The notes under the pieces were generated by a model, which searched no databases, was not told the origin of the DNA, and saw only the letters and a list, made by a program, of their open reading frames with translations. From contig CM043865.1 in assembly GCA_023846275.1 (NCBI GenBank), positions 33,060,412 through 33,124,411 of the forward strand: a DNA stretch of 64,000 bases, written 5' to 3'. Source of the DNA: Vanilla planifolia. Its lineage: Eukaryota > Streptophyta > Magnoliopsida > Asparagales > Orchidaceae. The position numbers and the translations under genes were made by a program. Shown here in pieces: positions 1-13,759 of the stretch (position 1 is its first letter; each line of letters starts with the position of its first letter).

Positions 1-3000
1 TAGTTGGCTTCCTGAAGTTAAGAGGCAAGCAGTAGTTTACAAGGCTCTTCAGTTTTTGACTGTACCGGTCATTACAAATGCAAATGATAGGAATCTTAGA
101 GACTTTTATACTAGCAATAAGATCAGCTACTCCCCCTCTATCTCCAGCAGACATACCATCAACCTCATCCATGATTAACACTGATTTCGGATACTTTGAC
201 CTAAAATTACATATGAAATACAAGTTGTTTTCATGAACTATCAGAGTAAATACTTATATATAGATGATGTAGCTAACCAATCCTTGCTTGTACTCAAAGC
301 TTCATTTCTAATGAGTTCTTTTATGGAATTTGATGTGCTCCCTCCAACTCCTTTGACAATTTTAGAATCTGCCTTCCCTCGGCTATCACTAGCATTGACC
401 TGCCCAGGACGTTAAACACCGAACCTTAAGTGAACGTTAGAAAGAGAAAAATAACCACTTCTTCATAAGGAAAAAATAAATGCAAAATCACCTCAATGAC
501 TTGGAAACCAAGCATCTGGCTGACAAGCATGGCCGACGTACTCTTCCCAATGCCAGGTGATCCACTAATTAATACAGCTTTTTTAGTTGCACTATCATTT
601 TGTTTTTTACCCTTTACCTTTTTTCCATCATGCACAAATTCTTTATGCCAATTTGAAAGCCAGTCATGAAGCTGCTTAACCTGCACAACAACACAAGTTG
701 ACATATTGAAACAGACTTTATGGTAATACAAAATAATTAAAACAAGCTACCAACATTTGATTGATTTCCAACAATGTCATTTGGAACCCTCGGACGGTAC
801 TTTTCAGTCCATGTTAATGAATCAACGGTGCTGATTTTTTTCTTCCTGGAAGATAAATTTGATTGAATATTTTTCGTAGCACTATTTTTTAGTCCAGAGT
901 CAGCCTCATTACCTGAAGGACAAGTATGCCATTTTTTATGGAAGCAGAATCACTCCATCTAAAGTAAGAAAATTTGCAAAATCCAGGCAGTTGAATAAAA
1001 TAAATTCATCTTCATAATAAATATCAAACTGGAAGATAAGGCAGACAATAATTAATAAATATCTAATCCCACCAAAGCACACAACATTTTATACATAAAT
1101 AAATAAAGCATCTTCACTTGACAGCCAACTCATTGATAAAATAAATACCTTAAAAACCATCCTAAAAATGCACTACCAGATGAAATTTCCAAAAATTCAT
1201 AGGTTACACATTAACCTTAGTCGAGTAAAATTCAATAAATTAGTTTCATTATCAATCCCTATTCATAAGCTCAGACCAATACAGATGTGGTCAAGTTGCA
1301 AAACCATTGCTCGCAATGAGTGTAACAGCAGTCCAAAAAACTGCAATAGGCAAATACGCTAACAATTCACCCAGTTCTTTTCAATATTATGCCGAATTAA
1401 AAGGATATCAAAGAATTTATTAGATGTAACCACTAGAAAGGGGACAAATCCTTTCAAAAACATTTGAGGAAGTCTTCATCAAACCAAATGAGGTCAACTA
1501 AAAGAATTCTCTTTAGTTGTTGTACTCCATCAAATAGCTACTCCTTAATATCCATGATTGACAAATCTTTTCTAATAGTCTATTATTAAGTCTTTTTTGT
1601 CTTACCCTTCCTCATTCACCATTGAAAATAACAAGACTTCCTATCCAGACAAAAGCATTGAATAGTTTTACATTAAGCATGTCCAAGAAATAATAGTAAT
1701 AATAATAATAACAATAAATTTATTAAATCAAATCACTAGAAACATGCCAAATCCTTCTGAATACATTTGGACAAATCTTAATCCCACTAAGCAAATGTAA
1801 AACCATATGCTTTTGTATGAAAAGATGAGTTTTGTTATTTTCAAATGTGAATGCGAACAAGAAAGAAAACAAAAGACAAATTCTCTTGAGCCACTGCACC
1901 CTATCAATTAATTATTTCTTGATATCCATGACAAACAAGTCCTTTCTATTAGTCTGTCATCATGTCTTTCGTCATCTTCTTCTTCCTCATTTGCATTTGA
2001 AAATAACAAAACTCATCTCTACATATGGTATTACATCTAATGTGTCCAAAACATGTACAACGACTCTCCTTGAGCTTTTGCTCTATTGGTAATACATGAA
2101 AATAGCAAATGCACTCACTTCTAACAGCATTTATGAAAGTAAAATCACTAATCCATCTCAACGATATATTTTATTTGTCTTTTTGAACTTTAGAGATCAA
2201 AATTTAGAACCATCATGTAACATCGCAAGTCTCATTGCAAACATAAAAAACATAATAAATCATAAGTGGGGTGCTTTCGTCACACAACACATAAAAAAAC
2301 TCTATTTCAACTAACTTGCTTTGATCCTTTAATTGACAACCTTAGACATTCCTCCATCATTCTACAATATTGACTTCAAAAAAACAATTCTTCCATTCAA
2401 CATGTTATGATCACCAATAATCTATACCTCCTTTGAATTATCATCTTAACTAAACTTACAATTCTACACATACTAAAGTGAAATCCCAAAGGTTCCAATG
2501 GTCATTCTCTATAACTCTTTTCTTTTAAAATTTTTCTTTAATTTTATCGATTAGAATAACATCATAAGAAAAAACAATGCAAAACATGTTATCATGAAAC
2601 TCACCATTGAAAAATCTTTAGTTTAAATTCCTTGACTGCACGCACGCATCATCAATCTATTCTATATGTCTTCTATAATTTCAATATATGTAACAAACTC
2701 TTTTCTTCTATGAGACCTTCCATAGTATTTTTTGGAACTTTTTATTATGCTTTTTTTCAAATCAATAAAGAAGGTGAAATGTTGTTTCCTTACCATAAAT
2801 TTAACCATTAAGCCTCTTAGCAATTCTTAGCACTTAAAATCAACCTTAATGGCATAAAACCAAAATTAATCATACAATATATTAGCTTTATATTGTAAAA
2901 TGAGCTTCACTACTCTAAAATGAAGTTTCATAATAGGGCTCATAAACATAGTTTCCTTATAACTAGCACAATTGTGGATAACTCTTTTTTTTCTTATAAA

Positions 3001-6000
3001 AAGATACTAAAAACACTATTCCTCTACTCATCCAACACTTTTTCATTATTCAAGATAACAACGAATACCATACTAAGACAAGATACACTTTTGTCTCCTA
3101 TAGAATTCTACATATCTTTAAGAATAGCATCTTGACTTCCTAATTCACATTTCTTCTTTTCCAAATTTTCTCACTTCCATCTTTTGGATAGTTAAACTCT
3201 CCTTAGTCAATCATCTCACAACAATCTTGATTGAATAGTGGACGGAAGTAAATCATCCATCTAAATATAATATCATTACCATCGACAAGTACTTGTTGAT
3301 CATCCACAATACATTTTATCTAAGATAGAGATTTACTTTTCTTCTACCTTATTTTAACAAACTTATAAACATGTCTTTGCTCCTTCTTTAGTATTCAATT
3401 TCTCATATCAAGTTCCATATTCTTAAAATTAAGCCATCTTTTATTGTAAATCTTCTTCCCATTAATCTTTTCCAAAACTAGGCCTCTTTGTGATTTACAA
3501 TACCTAATTTAAATTTTCCAAGAATAATATTAATTATCTGACAAATACAACTAAACAAAAAAATAACCATTTATCAATCTTTACCTTGCAGAACTTGCAT
3601 TCAATCCAAAAACTTTCAAATATCATCATCATTCTCGCACCTCCAACAGCTATTTCTATCATTTTGCTTGCATTATTGCAAAACATATTACATTATAACA
3701 CATTAGAAAAATCCAAAACCTAATTTGCATGACAACAATGTGGAACATAGTAAAAAAAAAACTAATGAACATGTCTTTTCTCCTTCTTTAGTATTCAATT
3801 TCTCATATAAAGTTTCAAACGTTGCTTTCTTATCATCACTAGATGATTTTAAGCCTTACATTGCACTTGTTTATGTCTCACTGTTTATACATATTTTTAG
3901 AATTAAGCCATCTTTTATATTAAATCTTCTTCCCATTAACCTTTTCCAAAACTAGACATCTTTGTGATTTACCTCATTTAAATTTTCCAAGAATAATATT
4001 AATTATCTGACAAATACAACTAACAATGAAAAATAACCATCTATCCATCTTTATCTTGCAGAACTTGCATTCAATCCAAAAACTTCCAAATATTATCATC
4101 ATACTTGCACCTCCAATAGCTATTTCCATAATTTTGCTAGTATTATTGCAAAACATATTACATTATAATACATTAGAAAAATCCAAAACCTATTTTGCAT
4201 GAAAAAAATGTGCAACACAGTAAAAAACTAATGAACACCATATAGTTCATTTTGCTTATGTACCTGGCTTGCTACTTTAGATAGAACAATTGCTCCCCCC
4301 TCCCCAAGATGGGTTTGCATGAGCCACAAAAGCAACACAACAAGCAATGCATCAAATTTAGTATGAAAACTCCACTACCTTTTATTGGAAAAAAACCAAC
4401 AGTCTACTTACAAAGTAGCTCCCAAAACCCCCAACAACTCCCTTGACGACGAACACCTTGCACCACCATGTTGTCAATATTTCCCCAACTTAGGACACAC
4501 TCCCTAGAGGCCTAATAAAATCTTTAAAGAACATAAAATGACTATCTTCTACAAAAAACATCTTCTAGATTCAAATCCAAAATTATATCTCTCCATCACT
4601 CTCCTAACAATCTCCTTCAAAGGTCCCGCATATGAGCTGAAGGCCATGAAACAAAAGAAAAAAAAAGATATACATCAAAAACCTAATCCTAATAAATTAT
4701 AAAAGAAATAAAGATTTAATCAAAGGAATTTGAATTTAGATAAAAAAAAGAAATCTCGATTTGACTCCAAATATGTGCTCATTTGCTGGCTCATATATGG
4801 CTGCAGTAATTTGAAAGCAACTTTCACCAAACTTGAAATTTGATGATTCAAAGTGTATTAGAATGATGACAAAATTCTTTAGAACTTTCTGATACAACAA
4901 TTCATAAAAATTAAACTATAACAAGCCCAAAAAATTTGCCCATAATGCATGGCATGATCTAACTTGGGTTTACACTTGTCCCAACTCAGGGCATCCCTTG
5001 ACTACTATTTCAATCATCTCAATGCCACCAAGAACATATTCTTCCTTCCCAATAGCTATAACAAGCCCCTAAAGAGCTCTTATTTCCAAAAAAAAAAAAA
5101 ATAACCCTCCCTCACGGTAAGGTTTTCCCTGTAAATTGCTTATTGCAACTATTTAGCCCTTTGAGATCCCTCATAGAGGTTTTAAAATTCTCAAGACTTG
5201 CAAACAACTTTAAAGAACATCTCAAAACCACACCTCTCTAGCCAATCTTCTTGATGCTCTCTCCTTCGAAGCCATTCTCCGCATAGTTATTATCCTCAAA
5301 GCCATATAGAATTCAACTGTGGCTACACCATGAGGGTTCAAACCATTTCAAGACACCTCCTCAAGATTCTAATATCTCTTAAGAATATATCCACAAGGGT
5401 ACATCTTGCCTCAACAACTGCTCATAAGGTAATATCTCCCCATTATAATCTTGCGAGACCAAAACTTTAAATGCTCCTTGATCCTAAAATTGTTTTCTTG
5501 AGCAACAACTCCTTTCAAACATTGATCAAGCTTTGTCTTGCTAATCAAAAGTCCATTAAATCACTCGATTATTTACATACACTACTAAGTGCATGTACTA
5601 TAGAAAAATCATTTGTGTTCACACTTAAGGGTAACTTGTTATATAGACTTTCCTATTATATTTATGTCATACTCAAAGACAAATTGTTCAAATTTATGAA
5701 CTTTGCAAGAATATTCTGTTTGAAGATAAAGCTAAAGAATAGTAAACTAACTTGCATCAAGAAGTTTTTGGCCCAAAGAAATAAAAAGCTAATAACAAAG
5801 ATAAAAATACTATCAATGAACATGTACTTATTGAAAATAACCAATTTATCTACCTTATATTCACATGAGAAATTAATCAAAAAATAAGTGGTAAAGATCC
5901 AATTAAGTTGGTTATACAAAGAATTTCATACAGCTTATTCTAAGGGCAGATTAATGCGAATGCAAACTCCAGTATGAGTAGGGTCTACGTAAAGATCAGA

Positions 6001-9000
6001 TCCAGCATATTGTCTTATGGCAAAATACCATTCAAATTGAAGAGTACAAGGAGCTGGTCAAGTCAAAGATTCTCCATCTTCTAAAATAAGATATGAAATT
6101 AGTTTGACAAGATCGATAAGAATATGAAAATGGGGTAGCATTAGATATGCATACATCAAAAATAATTTTGCAGTAGCTCAAATTTTTAAATAATGCAGAA
6201 ATTATTAAGATGCTTCAATGTTTTGCATAGACATGAAGAAGCTGCAGAAAAAGAATGAAAGTGATAGACCAATATCCATGCCAACAAATAAAAAGGAGGA
6301 AGGAAGGAAAAAAGAAAAGAAGGGGGAGGAGGGAGCAAAGTGCTCAATGTTTGGCACACCAGTGATCCCTATACTTTACTTGGATACCTAATATGTAGTT
6401 TTCATCCAATAAATTTTCATCTGTTCTACCTAACATTATTTCTGGTTTTTCCTACCCAAGGCAATTCTCTGAAGAAGTAAAATGCACAAGAAAATCAAAC
6501 ATATTCCAAAACCAAAAAACGGTTCTAGTCAAACAATATTTCTGATTATTTGAGAAAAATGGAATTGCTCATACCTATATCAAGAATCCATTCCCACTTG
6601 CTAAAAATTGAAAAATAATTCTCGGTGAATAAACAAATCATGGATGAAGAATATTTAAAATAAATTAGTTCAAAATATCAGAAATTCTTCAAAAATATGA
6701 AATTAATAACTGCACATATTGAAGAAAATACCCTCAAAGTTAATAGTAAAAATACTTCAGTAGAAAATCAGTTTATCAGACTCAATAACACATGGACGAT
6801 ACCATATTAAAAAAAATCATTTACCATCTCATCCAATTAATAACATGACAGACAATCTACAAAACAAAATGACCAAGTCTAATATACCTTTCAAATCAAA
6901 CTTTACATGACTATCTTTTTGAAGAGATTTATCTTTCCTCTCAGGAGTTTTACTCTTTGCACCTTCCTGATTAGAGGATTTTGCAGGCTTGGACTTACGG
7001 ATCATATCAAACAGTCCATCCTCCGTTAAAAAGGCAGTGCTGCAATTGCATAAGAGGGAGGCATTAGAGGTAGAATACTAGATAGAAAATAGAAATTCAT
7101 TAAAGCTGAAGTCTAAAGCTTATACCCTAGTTCTTTTGCTTTGCTAGATTTCTTTCCACCAATATCTTCATCGGCCAAAAGATAATTCTGCGTAATGGAA
7201 TACTCGATTAAAGCCTAAATTTACAAAAAACCAACAAGCTAATATTAGGGCAAACTAACTGTTTTCTTGCTAACTGATCCCGTGACGCGACCACCATGAC
7301 GCTTTATGAGATCTTCTGCTTCTTCCCTTTCTAAACTGAAAAGAAAATCACATGTCTAGAACACCTTTTTCTTAAACAATATCACAAATAGACATTTCTT
7401 CAATGAAACGACACTAAACATTAACAAAATGTGTGAGAACAATTAGAAACTAGTATCAACACATCAAATATATACAGAAAAGATCTTTTTAAGTTCTATT
7501 AAAAAAAAGATCACCATAAGGACATAATTCCAAGTTAAGCATGACAATAGAATATTTCAACACTTTTTCCAGCTACCTGTCAAGTGTCCCACTTATGACA
7601 AAAGTTAAACCAGCCAAACAGTCAGGAGCACCCTCAGGGACTTCCTAAGGTGACCACATAGAAAAATAAGTGTAAGACCAAGAAGTAAATTGTTTTTATT
7701 CATACATTAGATTCCCTAAATTCTTGATTAAGCACCTTTTCTCCTTTGTGTGGGGGATCTTTCCTTTCACCAAAATTGATAAAACCACCACGTCCACCTC
7801 TTCCTCCAGCTGCACTAGCATGCCCTCTTCCACCTCTACCTCGTCCCCCATCCTTTTGGGGTGTACCAACAACTTTAACATTGTGGTCGTCTTCATCACT
7901 TCCATCAGCATCAACTGATTTTTTCTTAAGCCTAACGCCAGAGACATTATTAGATTTCTTCCCAGATTTGGTATCAATTGAAATTTTCTTCTTAGAAGAT
8001 GGAGCAAATTCATCATCATCATCCACGTCTACCACTCGAAACTTTTTTGCTGGAGATGGCTTGACATCATCCTTTGTATTACAATTATCTGTTTCGCTCT
8101 TCCTTTTCGGAAGAACCTTTTCAACCACAGTTTCATCTGTCACTGTAGACCGAGAATTTCTTTCTGAATCAGAAGAAATGGGAAAATATTTGCTAGTTTT
8201 CCTCCTCTCTGAGTTTCCTGCATCGTCTTTCACCTGTTGTTCCATAGCATATAGTCAATAGTAATCCAAGTGCCAGGCTGTACACTGGTAACATATTGGA
8301 TAAGAATATAATCTCATCCACATCAAGAGAACCTTTTTTCCACCAACAAAACCAGAAAAACAAAGGCCATGCAAAAAAAAACAGATCGTGTGCTAGAGCT
8401 ATGGAAATTTAGCTCAATAACATTAGGCTTGAGATGCTTTTCAGGTATTAGTTTCAATAATCCACAACTGCTACTGTTAAAGCTACTGGAGAAAAAGCAC
8501 AATTCTAGCATGTGATGTATTTCAAAAAAACATACAACAACAAATAAACATATAAAACACCATCTCTTCATACTGGTTTGAATTTTAAGTTCAAAAAGGA
8601 GTTAGCTAACACTAAATCTTTTCTAAACCATGCACTGCAGCCATTGTAGTGAATCCACTATGGAATGAAATCAAACTATCAAGGGAAAACAAACCACTGA
8701 GTTTGGTTCCCATAGTTATAAAGTCAAAGAGGGTTGCATGTGCAACATCAGGCTTTCTCAACAACATATTCTGAGTAGATACAAAATGCATGATAAATAT
8801 AAGTTTTCCATTGTGATTCAACAAATGACCTAAGATTCTGTTTGGTACAGTTTTTGCCATTTTTTCAAGAACGAGTTCTTTGGTAGAGTATCTATGATAA
8901 ACAATAAAGTTGTAGTATGCTTATATTAAATACGCCTCTGTTAGCTGGAAAAATAGCTTTCTTCAACACTTGTAATAGCAAAAGTTGTTGTGCCAAAAAT

Positions 9001-10186
9001 CTCTAAAAAACAAAGCATTAAACTATTCCAAAAATGCAATGCCACTTATTTAAGCCAAACCTATGGGAATGCTGAGCTGCTTTTCCTCAAAAAAAGAAAA
9101 CAATTGAAAATCATCACTACTGTTTAAATATGAAATTCAAATTAAGCAACTTCTAAACCTTTCCACTGCTTGTGCACATAATGAATGAAGGATTTTGAGT
9201 GATGCATTTGTATTGGCTCCAGCTTCTAAAGACAATTATTTTGGCCTTAGTGGCATTATAGGATATATGTTTATGTGCGTGTTTGTACATGAAAGTGAGA
9301 GAGAGAGAGATGAAAATGTTCATATGGCTTAATAATAAGCATCTACATTCATTTGACATATTCAAGTTAGCAAACAACCAAAAAGAAAACTTTCGAGTAT
9401 GCATTATAAGGAGTTATTCATAAAATTCTGAACATAAATACAACATTTTGTAACTTGTTTTAGAGAAATATCAAGCTAAATATCTAATTTCTTACAAATA
9501 TTAACAGCATGCCAGAAAATTTGGAGCACTGTGCCAGCACAAATTGCAATAATGGTTGATGTGGAACTAAGAAAAATGTTTAGAGCCATCAAGCTCAAGA
9601 TATCATGGGCTTGTTTTATCAAAACAAAATTGGATGTGTTCAATGAATAAGGATGCATAAACCAACCCCGACAATTGAAACTCAAACAGGTATGAATCTC
9701 ATACACTAGATACAAATTTTTATTCATCATATCATCTAGTGCAATTATAAAAAAAAGGCCCAGTAGCATGGATTAACTATTTCCCTAAATAAACAAACAA
9801 TGGCAAAATACTAAAAAAGTGTTATACTTCTTGTCAAGAAAATTTGTCCAACTTCATTCAATTTAATCTGCCAAAAATCTAGAGATTCTTCTACCAAAAA
9901 ATTGCTTTTGTTTAATAATGAGCAAAAGATTAATAAGGCAAACATTACCACACTGCCTGACACATTAGGAGAAGACTTTTGTGATGTCACGTGCTTTCCT
10001 GAACCCTCTTTCCCTTTGTCATGTTGCTTTATGAACCATTTCCTTATATCTGAAGACTGAATTCCAACACGCATCAATCCAACACAGAGTTTATGAACAA
10101 ATGATGGAAATTAAAGCAACCCTTGCAAGACAACAAGGAAGAAGAACAAAGGAGGAAAAATATTTGCGTAACAGCTGACTCACCAT
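1..10186 (-). CDS. RFC1: Replication factor C subunit 1 (RFC1), N-terminal part, 11 exons, truncated by the left window edge
   Basis: Large subunit of the RFC clamp loader, which opens the PCNA ring and loads it at primer-template junctions in the nucleus. Exons read from splice sites and phase: 10186-10184 (ATG only), 10056-9949, 8233-7736, 7644-7577, 7335-7260, 7187-7126, 7039-6888, 912-755, 680-492, 399-278, 200-1. All ten junctions keep the reading frame with GT-AG introns. This gives about 545 residues; plant RFC1 is roughly 950-1000, so the C-terminal half lies outside. The N-terminus reads MSSDIRKWF, a family hallmark. A low-complexity basic/acidic linker with SPAKKFR and GRG repeats runs to about residue 203. 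A BRCT domain follows at about 204-288, ending TAFLTEDGLFDMI. The AAA+ part starts near TWTEKYRP; Walker A GSPGIGKS is at about 415-422 and Walker B IMDEVDG at about 488-494. The 6 kb intron 913-6887 is much the longest. The identification is very safe; small exon edges could be off by a few bases. Confidence 0.95.
913..6887 (-). other. Intron 7 of RFC1, about 6 kb, repeat-laden
   Basis: This intron separates the BRCT-encoding exons from the AAA+ exons. Its donor is GTATAT (after position 6888) and its acceptor is TTCAG (before 912). I found no open coding exon inside it. It holds a 400/466 bp tandem duplication (annotated separately) and a weaker similarity between about 1430-1660 and 1730-2010, where the 'atccatga' and 'aataacaa' stretches recur in the same order. 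The block at about 4250-5500 is somewhat less AT-rich and could be decayed transposon sequence, but I could not assign it to a family. Confidence 0.8.
3371..4236. repeat. Tandem direct duplication, units of 400 and 466 bp
   Basis: Unit 1 (3371-3770) and unit 2 (3771-4236) start with almost the same bases ('atgtcttt.ctccttcttta') and end with the same 'actaatgaac'-like tail. Blocks such as 'aattaagccatctttta', 'ttttccaagaataatatt' and 'tgcagaacttgcattcaatc' occur in the same order in both. Unit 2 carries about 66 extra bases near 3822-3898. Mismatches are frequent enough to suggest an old event. It lies inside RFC1 intron 7 and shows no coding capacity. Confidence 0.85.
10057..10183 (-). other. 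Intron 1 of RFC1, directly after the start codon
   Basis: Donor GTGAGT follows an ATG at 10186-10184. The acceptor ATTCAG precedes TCT TCA GAT ATA AGG at 10056. Splicing joins ATG to TCT and gives MSSDIRKWF, as expected for plant RFC1. A second ATG at 10074-10072 lies inside the intron, in frame with exon 2, and would give a start of MRVGIQSSDIRKWF if the intron were retained. The spliced model is preferred because the family normally starts right before SDIRKWF. Confidence 0.8.
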
Positions 10187-10860
10187 ATTGGCCCCAGACC
10201 CAAAACAATGCACGAACCCCAAACACTCCACCAAAACGTCAACAATTAAGGGCCCGGAACCAATCAATAAACCTTCCCTAACATCAGCTGCAGTAATGAA
10301 AAATAAGGACTATATGAGAAAGGTATTGTAAAAGATTGATAGCATTCAGCCATAAAAGAAAATTTGCAGCAGCCAGCATTAGTTCTTTCATTTTCAGAAT
10401 TGGACGCTGCAAAAGGATGGGGATATGAAAAATAGCTACCCACAGAAGGTGATTAAGAAAGAGATAAGTTGGAGAACTACGCTACATCAGTATAGTTCAA
10501 CGTTTGGAAGCGAAATCAAGCAAAAAAGAATTCAACAAAACTAACAGGCTACGCTGAATAAAATCACAACGGTGACACAATTCAACGGCTACATGCCTCC
10601 AATCAAAAGCATATGTTAAATCATCCATCCAGAGAAAACGAGGTTTAACAATATTTTAGAAATTAGTAAACCTACGACGGATCAAGAATGAAGAAGCAAT
10701 CCAAAAATACCACAGGAACAAGCGAGCAAAGCAAGTGATCCATGCCAATATAAAGTTTTCTGGCACCGTCATAAAACGCCTGAACCCTAGGTTGTCCTCG
10801 CCGGAACTTCACGAGCATTTTTTTCCCCCCAAAACAACTTGCTTTGTGACAAAACAACAG
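10187..10860 (-). promoter_or_regulatory. 5' UTR and proximal promoter region of RFC1
   Basis: This stretch lies upstream of the ATG at 10186. It is clearly less AT-rich than the DNA beyond 10870, as expected for a leader and promoter. A GGGCCC palindrome lies near 10251. I could not place a transcription start or a convincing TATA box. A short open frame at 10857-10672 looks unlike any protein I know and is not annotated as a gene. Confidence 0.5.
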
Positions 10861-10872
10861 AACTCATAAGTT

Positions 10873-10895
10873 TATATATATATATATATATATAT
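10873..10895. repeat. (TA)n microsatellite, 23 bp
   Basis: Perfect alternating TA run upstream of the RFC1 promoter, followed by a T-run. It marks the change from the GC-richer leader region to AT-rich intergenic DNA. Confidence 0.9.
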
Positions 10896-13750
10896 TTTTT
10901 TAAGTGCTATTCTGTTTACAGGTCTTAAAACCTCTCAGAATTAAGTCCTTTGCAAATCTTTATTTTAATTTTTTCTTTTTGAGATTTTTTTAAATATATT
11001 TCTCTTCAAAATATTTTTGACATAGGTACATTATTTTTCCAAAAATTTTCTTTTCGAAAATGTTTTTCAAATATTTCTTGCTACAAGTACAAGTAATATT
11101 AAAAAAAGTGAAGATTTGTCAAAATTAGTCAATTTAAATAATTTGTTTCTTTTGAAATTGTTATTGTAAACAATATTTGCTATTAAAAAAAATGAAAAAA
11201 GTATATTTTAAAAGTAATGTTAATGAGATTGTTGATTGATAGTCTATAATTAGAAGAAATTAATACTCAAGAATGATGTTTATTTTATTTTACACATCAA
11301 TAAAAGTTACAATGTATAAGTTTAAATATGTATTTTTTTATATTTAGTAGTATTCTTCCCATCTTGAAACATGTGTATGGGTTCCATATATTTTATTGTC
11401 TTACCCGAGAAATCACCGAAAGATCGTGCATATTCTTTGAAGCATCAAATGACCTATGCAATACATCTCCACGTTCAAGGATGTTTTTGCTATGAGCTCA
11501 TATAGTATAGAAACCTAATTAATATCCAACAAATATAATGTATTACTATGAGAACTTATGATGATAAGTGAATTTATATTTAATACCAAAAGATTATGCT
11601 AGTATGTTATTGGGAATGACAAAAAGCATTGTTACTAGAGAGAGTGAAAAAAAGATGGTCGGTGTTTTACAATGAGCAAATGGCAATGAAGAAAAAAAGA
11701 GAGAACTGGTGGCTTAAAGAAAGCAGAGATGAGCAATGACCTAAGGAGAAATTGGATGCAATTTTAAAAAGACAAGAAGATAGACACCTAATAAGAAAAG
11801 TTAAATGTCATGATGAGAAACAGGTTACATTAGTGGCCTAAAGAGAGAAATTGGCAATGATTTTAGAGAGAAAAAATGACAAAGGCCAAGTGAACTAATA
11901 TAAAGACAGAGACTGAAGGGTATTTATCTTCTCTCAATAGTTTTAGGGGAGATAACTTACATGCATATAATCTAAAATTTTATTCAAAACAATCTATTAT
12001 TTATTAATTTCATAAAAAGATTAAATAATTTTATAATTTTTAATATATCTCTAAAAATTAAAGAGATTTTCAAAGACAACTAAAAAGATGATAATCTAAA
12101 GTTTAAAATTTATTTAAAATTAAAAAAATCTAATCTTAAATTAAATTAGATTTAAAACAATATATATATATATATATATAAAGAAATTATTTTGATATTT
12201 TTTTAATTTAATTTTAAAGCAACTATGAATTTTCTTAAAGATAAGGCTTTCTTTTAACACCAAAACTTTGAACATATCCAACTCTTACAAAAGTGGCGCT
12301 ATTAAAAAAGCATTTAGCAATGTTTTATCAACTCTTTTAAATGATTTTCTATTGATCTAAGACACATTTAATCTATTAAGTCATCTTAAACCAATAAACA
12401 ATAGAAAAAGAATTTTTAACATAAATTATAATACTAAAAAAGTATTCAAAAAGTAAAGTAATATGATACTGGATGGGTGATGCAATCTGTAATAAAAAAC
12501 TTTGAGATAATTTGCATTCATTAGAAATAAAGAAAATATGAAAGATATATATGACAAAACCAAAAAAGTAACATATAATAGACACCTATTTAAGACAATC
12601 TTATCTAAAAGTGAACCAGGAGCAATATAGGGGTTACTTCTCATACTAAACCAAAAACCTCTTCAATGGTGTAGAGATGGAGTGCTCAAAAAAAGTTTGA
12701 TAAAATTGATATCGATAAAGAAAGAACATGGTAAAGTTTACACAAGTGTAGATTGAAAGTATTGAAAGACTTTATTAAATCTTTTGAAAAATCTGAGTAA
12801 CGAAGTAATTTGCATGTAAAGACAATCTAAAATACTTAAGTAAACTTAAACACAAAAAATAATGAAGGTGATAATAAACAAAGGTGACAAATCCGAGTAA
12901 ACTTTAAGTGATAAAGTGAAAAGAGAATAACATAATGAAAGGGAAACAATAAAGTAAAAAAATCAACAAAATGAAAGAAACAATAAGATGAAAGGGAACT
13001 ATTAAGTGATGATGACAGGAAATTGTTGTCATAGAATTGTATGTAAACCAGCACAATGTCTCATTGCTTGAGTCTCACGCCTCTCCTTGTAATATCATAG
13101 GCCTAATGAATCAACACCTCAAAATTCTTGCTATGATCAATGTTTTACATAAAACAAGAAACAATTGATAAAAAAAATTACTTATTGCAGAGATCATCAT
13201 TTACAAAAGATAAGTATTCTTTTTTATAGATAGCATAAATATAAAATATAAAAAAAAACTTTAAAAAGTATATAAAATCTATGTTAAAAAATTATTGTCA
13301 AATAGTTTTCTAAAAAATTACCATTTTTATTTCAAAAACAATTTTTTAAAAGATTTGATTAAAACTATTCTTAAATAATTTTATGTATTATTTTAGTCCA
13401 AAAATTTTACATTCAAAACTATTGCTAAACAATTTTCTGAATAGTCGTATTTTTTCAGTTCAGCGTGGTCAGGTTTGCGCCAATTGTCACTGGTCAGATC
13501 AGATCGACATGTCACAGTTTGTGTCAATGGGTAAGCGTGACATCAACAAATCTATGTGCCTTGTTGGGTCATGTGAATCATTTTGCTGACGAGTCCAACT
13601 GCTAAGTCAGTGCGACATCGACAGACCTGTGTTTTTTCAAAAGGTCAAATATGGGTCGGCACATCACGAGTTGACGCGACATCAGTGGATCCAATTGCGT
13701 TCACGGGTCTCCCAATTACCATGATAAGTGCTACATTACAATGTTTTCCT
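10896..13750. other. AT-rich intergenic stretch without a gene
   Basis: No coding region, RNA gene or clear transposon domain was found. It contains poly-A and poly-T tracts and a (TA)10 run at 12161-12180. From about 13450 to 13740 the composition shifts to GC-richer DNA with several 'gacatc' motifs ('gtgacatcaac', 'gcgacatcgac', 'gcgacatcagtgg'). That shift probably reflects a fragment of a different, possibly transposon, origin. Confidence 0.6.
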
Positions 13751-13759
13751 TTTTTCCCT

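Noticed and set aside
7746-8261. Plus-strand open frame of 171 codons opposite RFC1 exon 3
   Set aside because: It is the mirror of the Lys/Asp/Gly-rich RFC1 linker exon; its Pro/Ser/Leu-rich composition is what the complement of that exon would give. No family resemblance.
10672-10857. Short minus-strand frame upstream of RFC1
   Set aside because: 61 codons without recognised motif, in the probable leader or promoter; it may be an upstream frame in the RNA but evidence is lacking.
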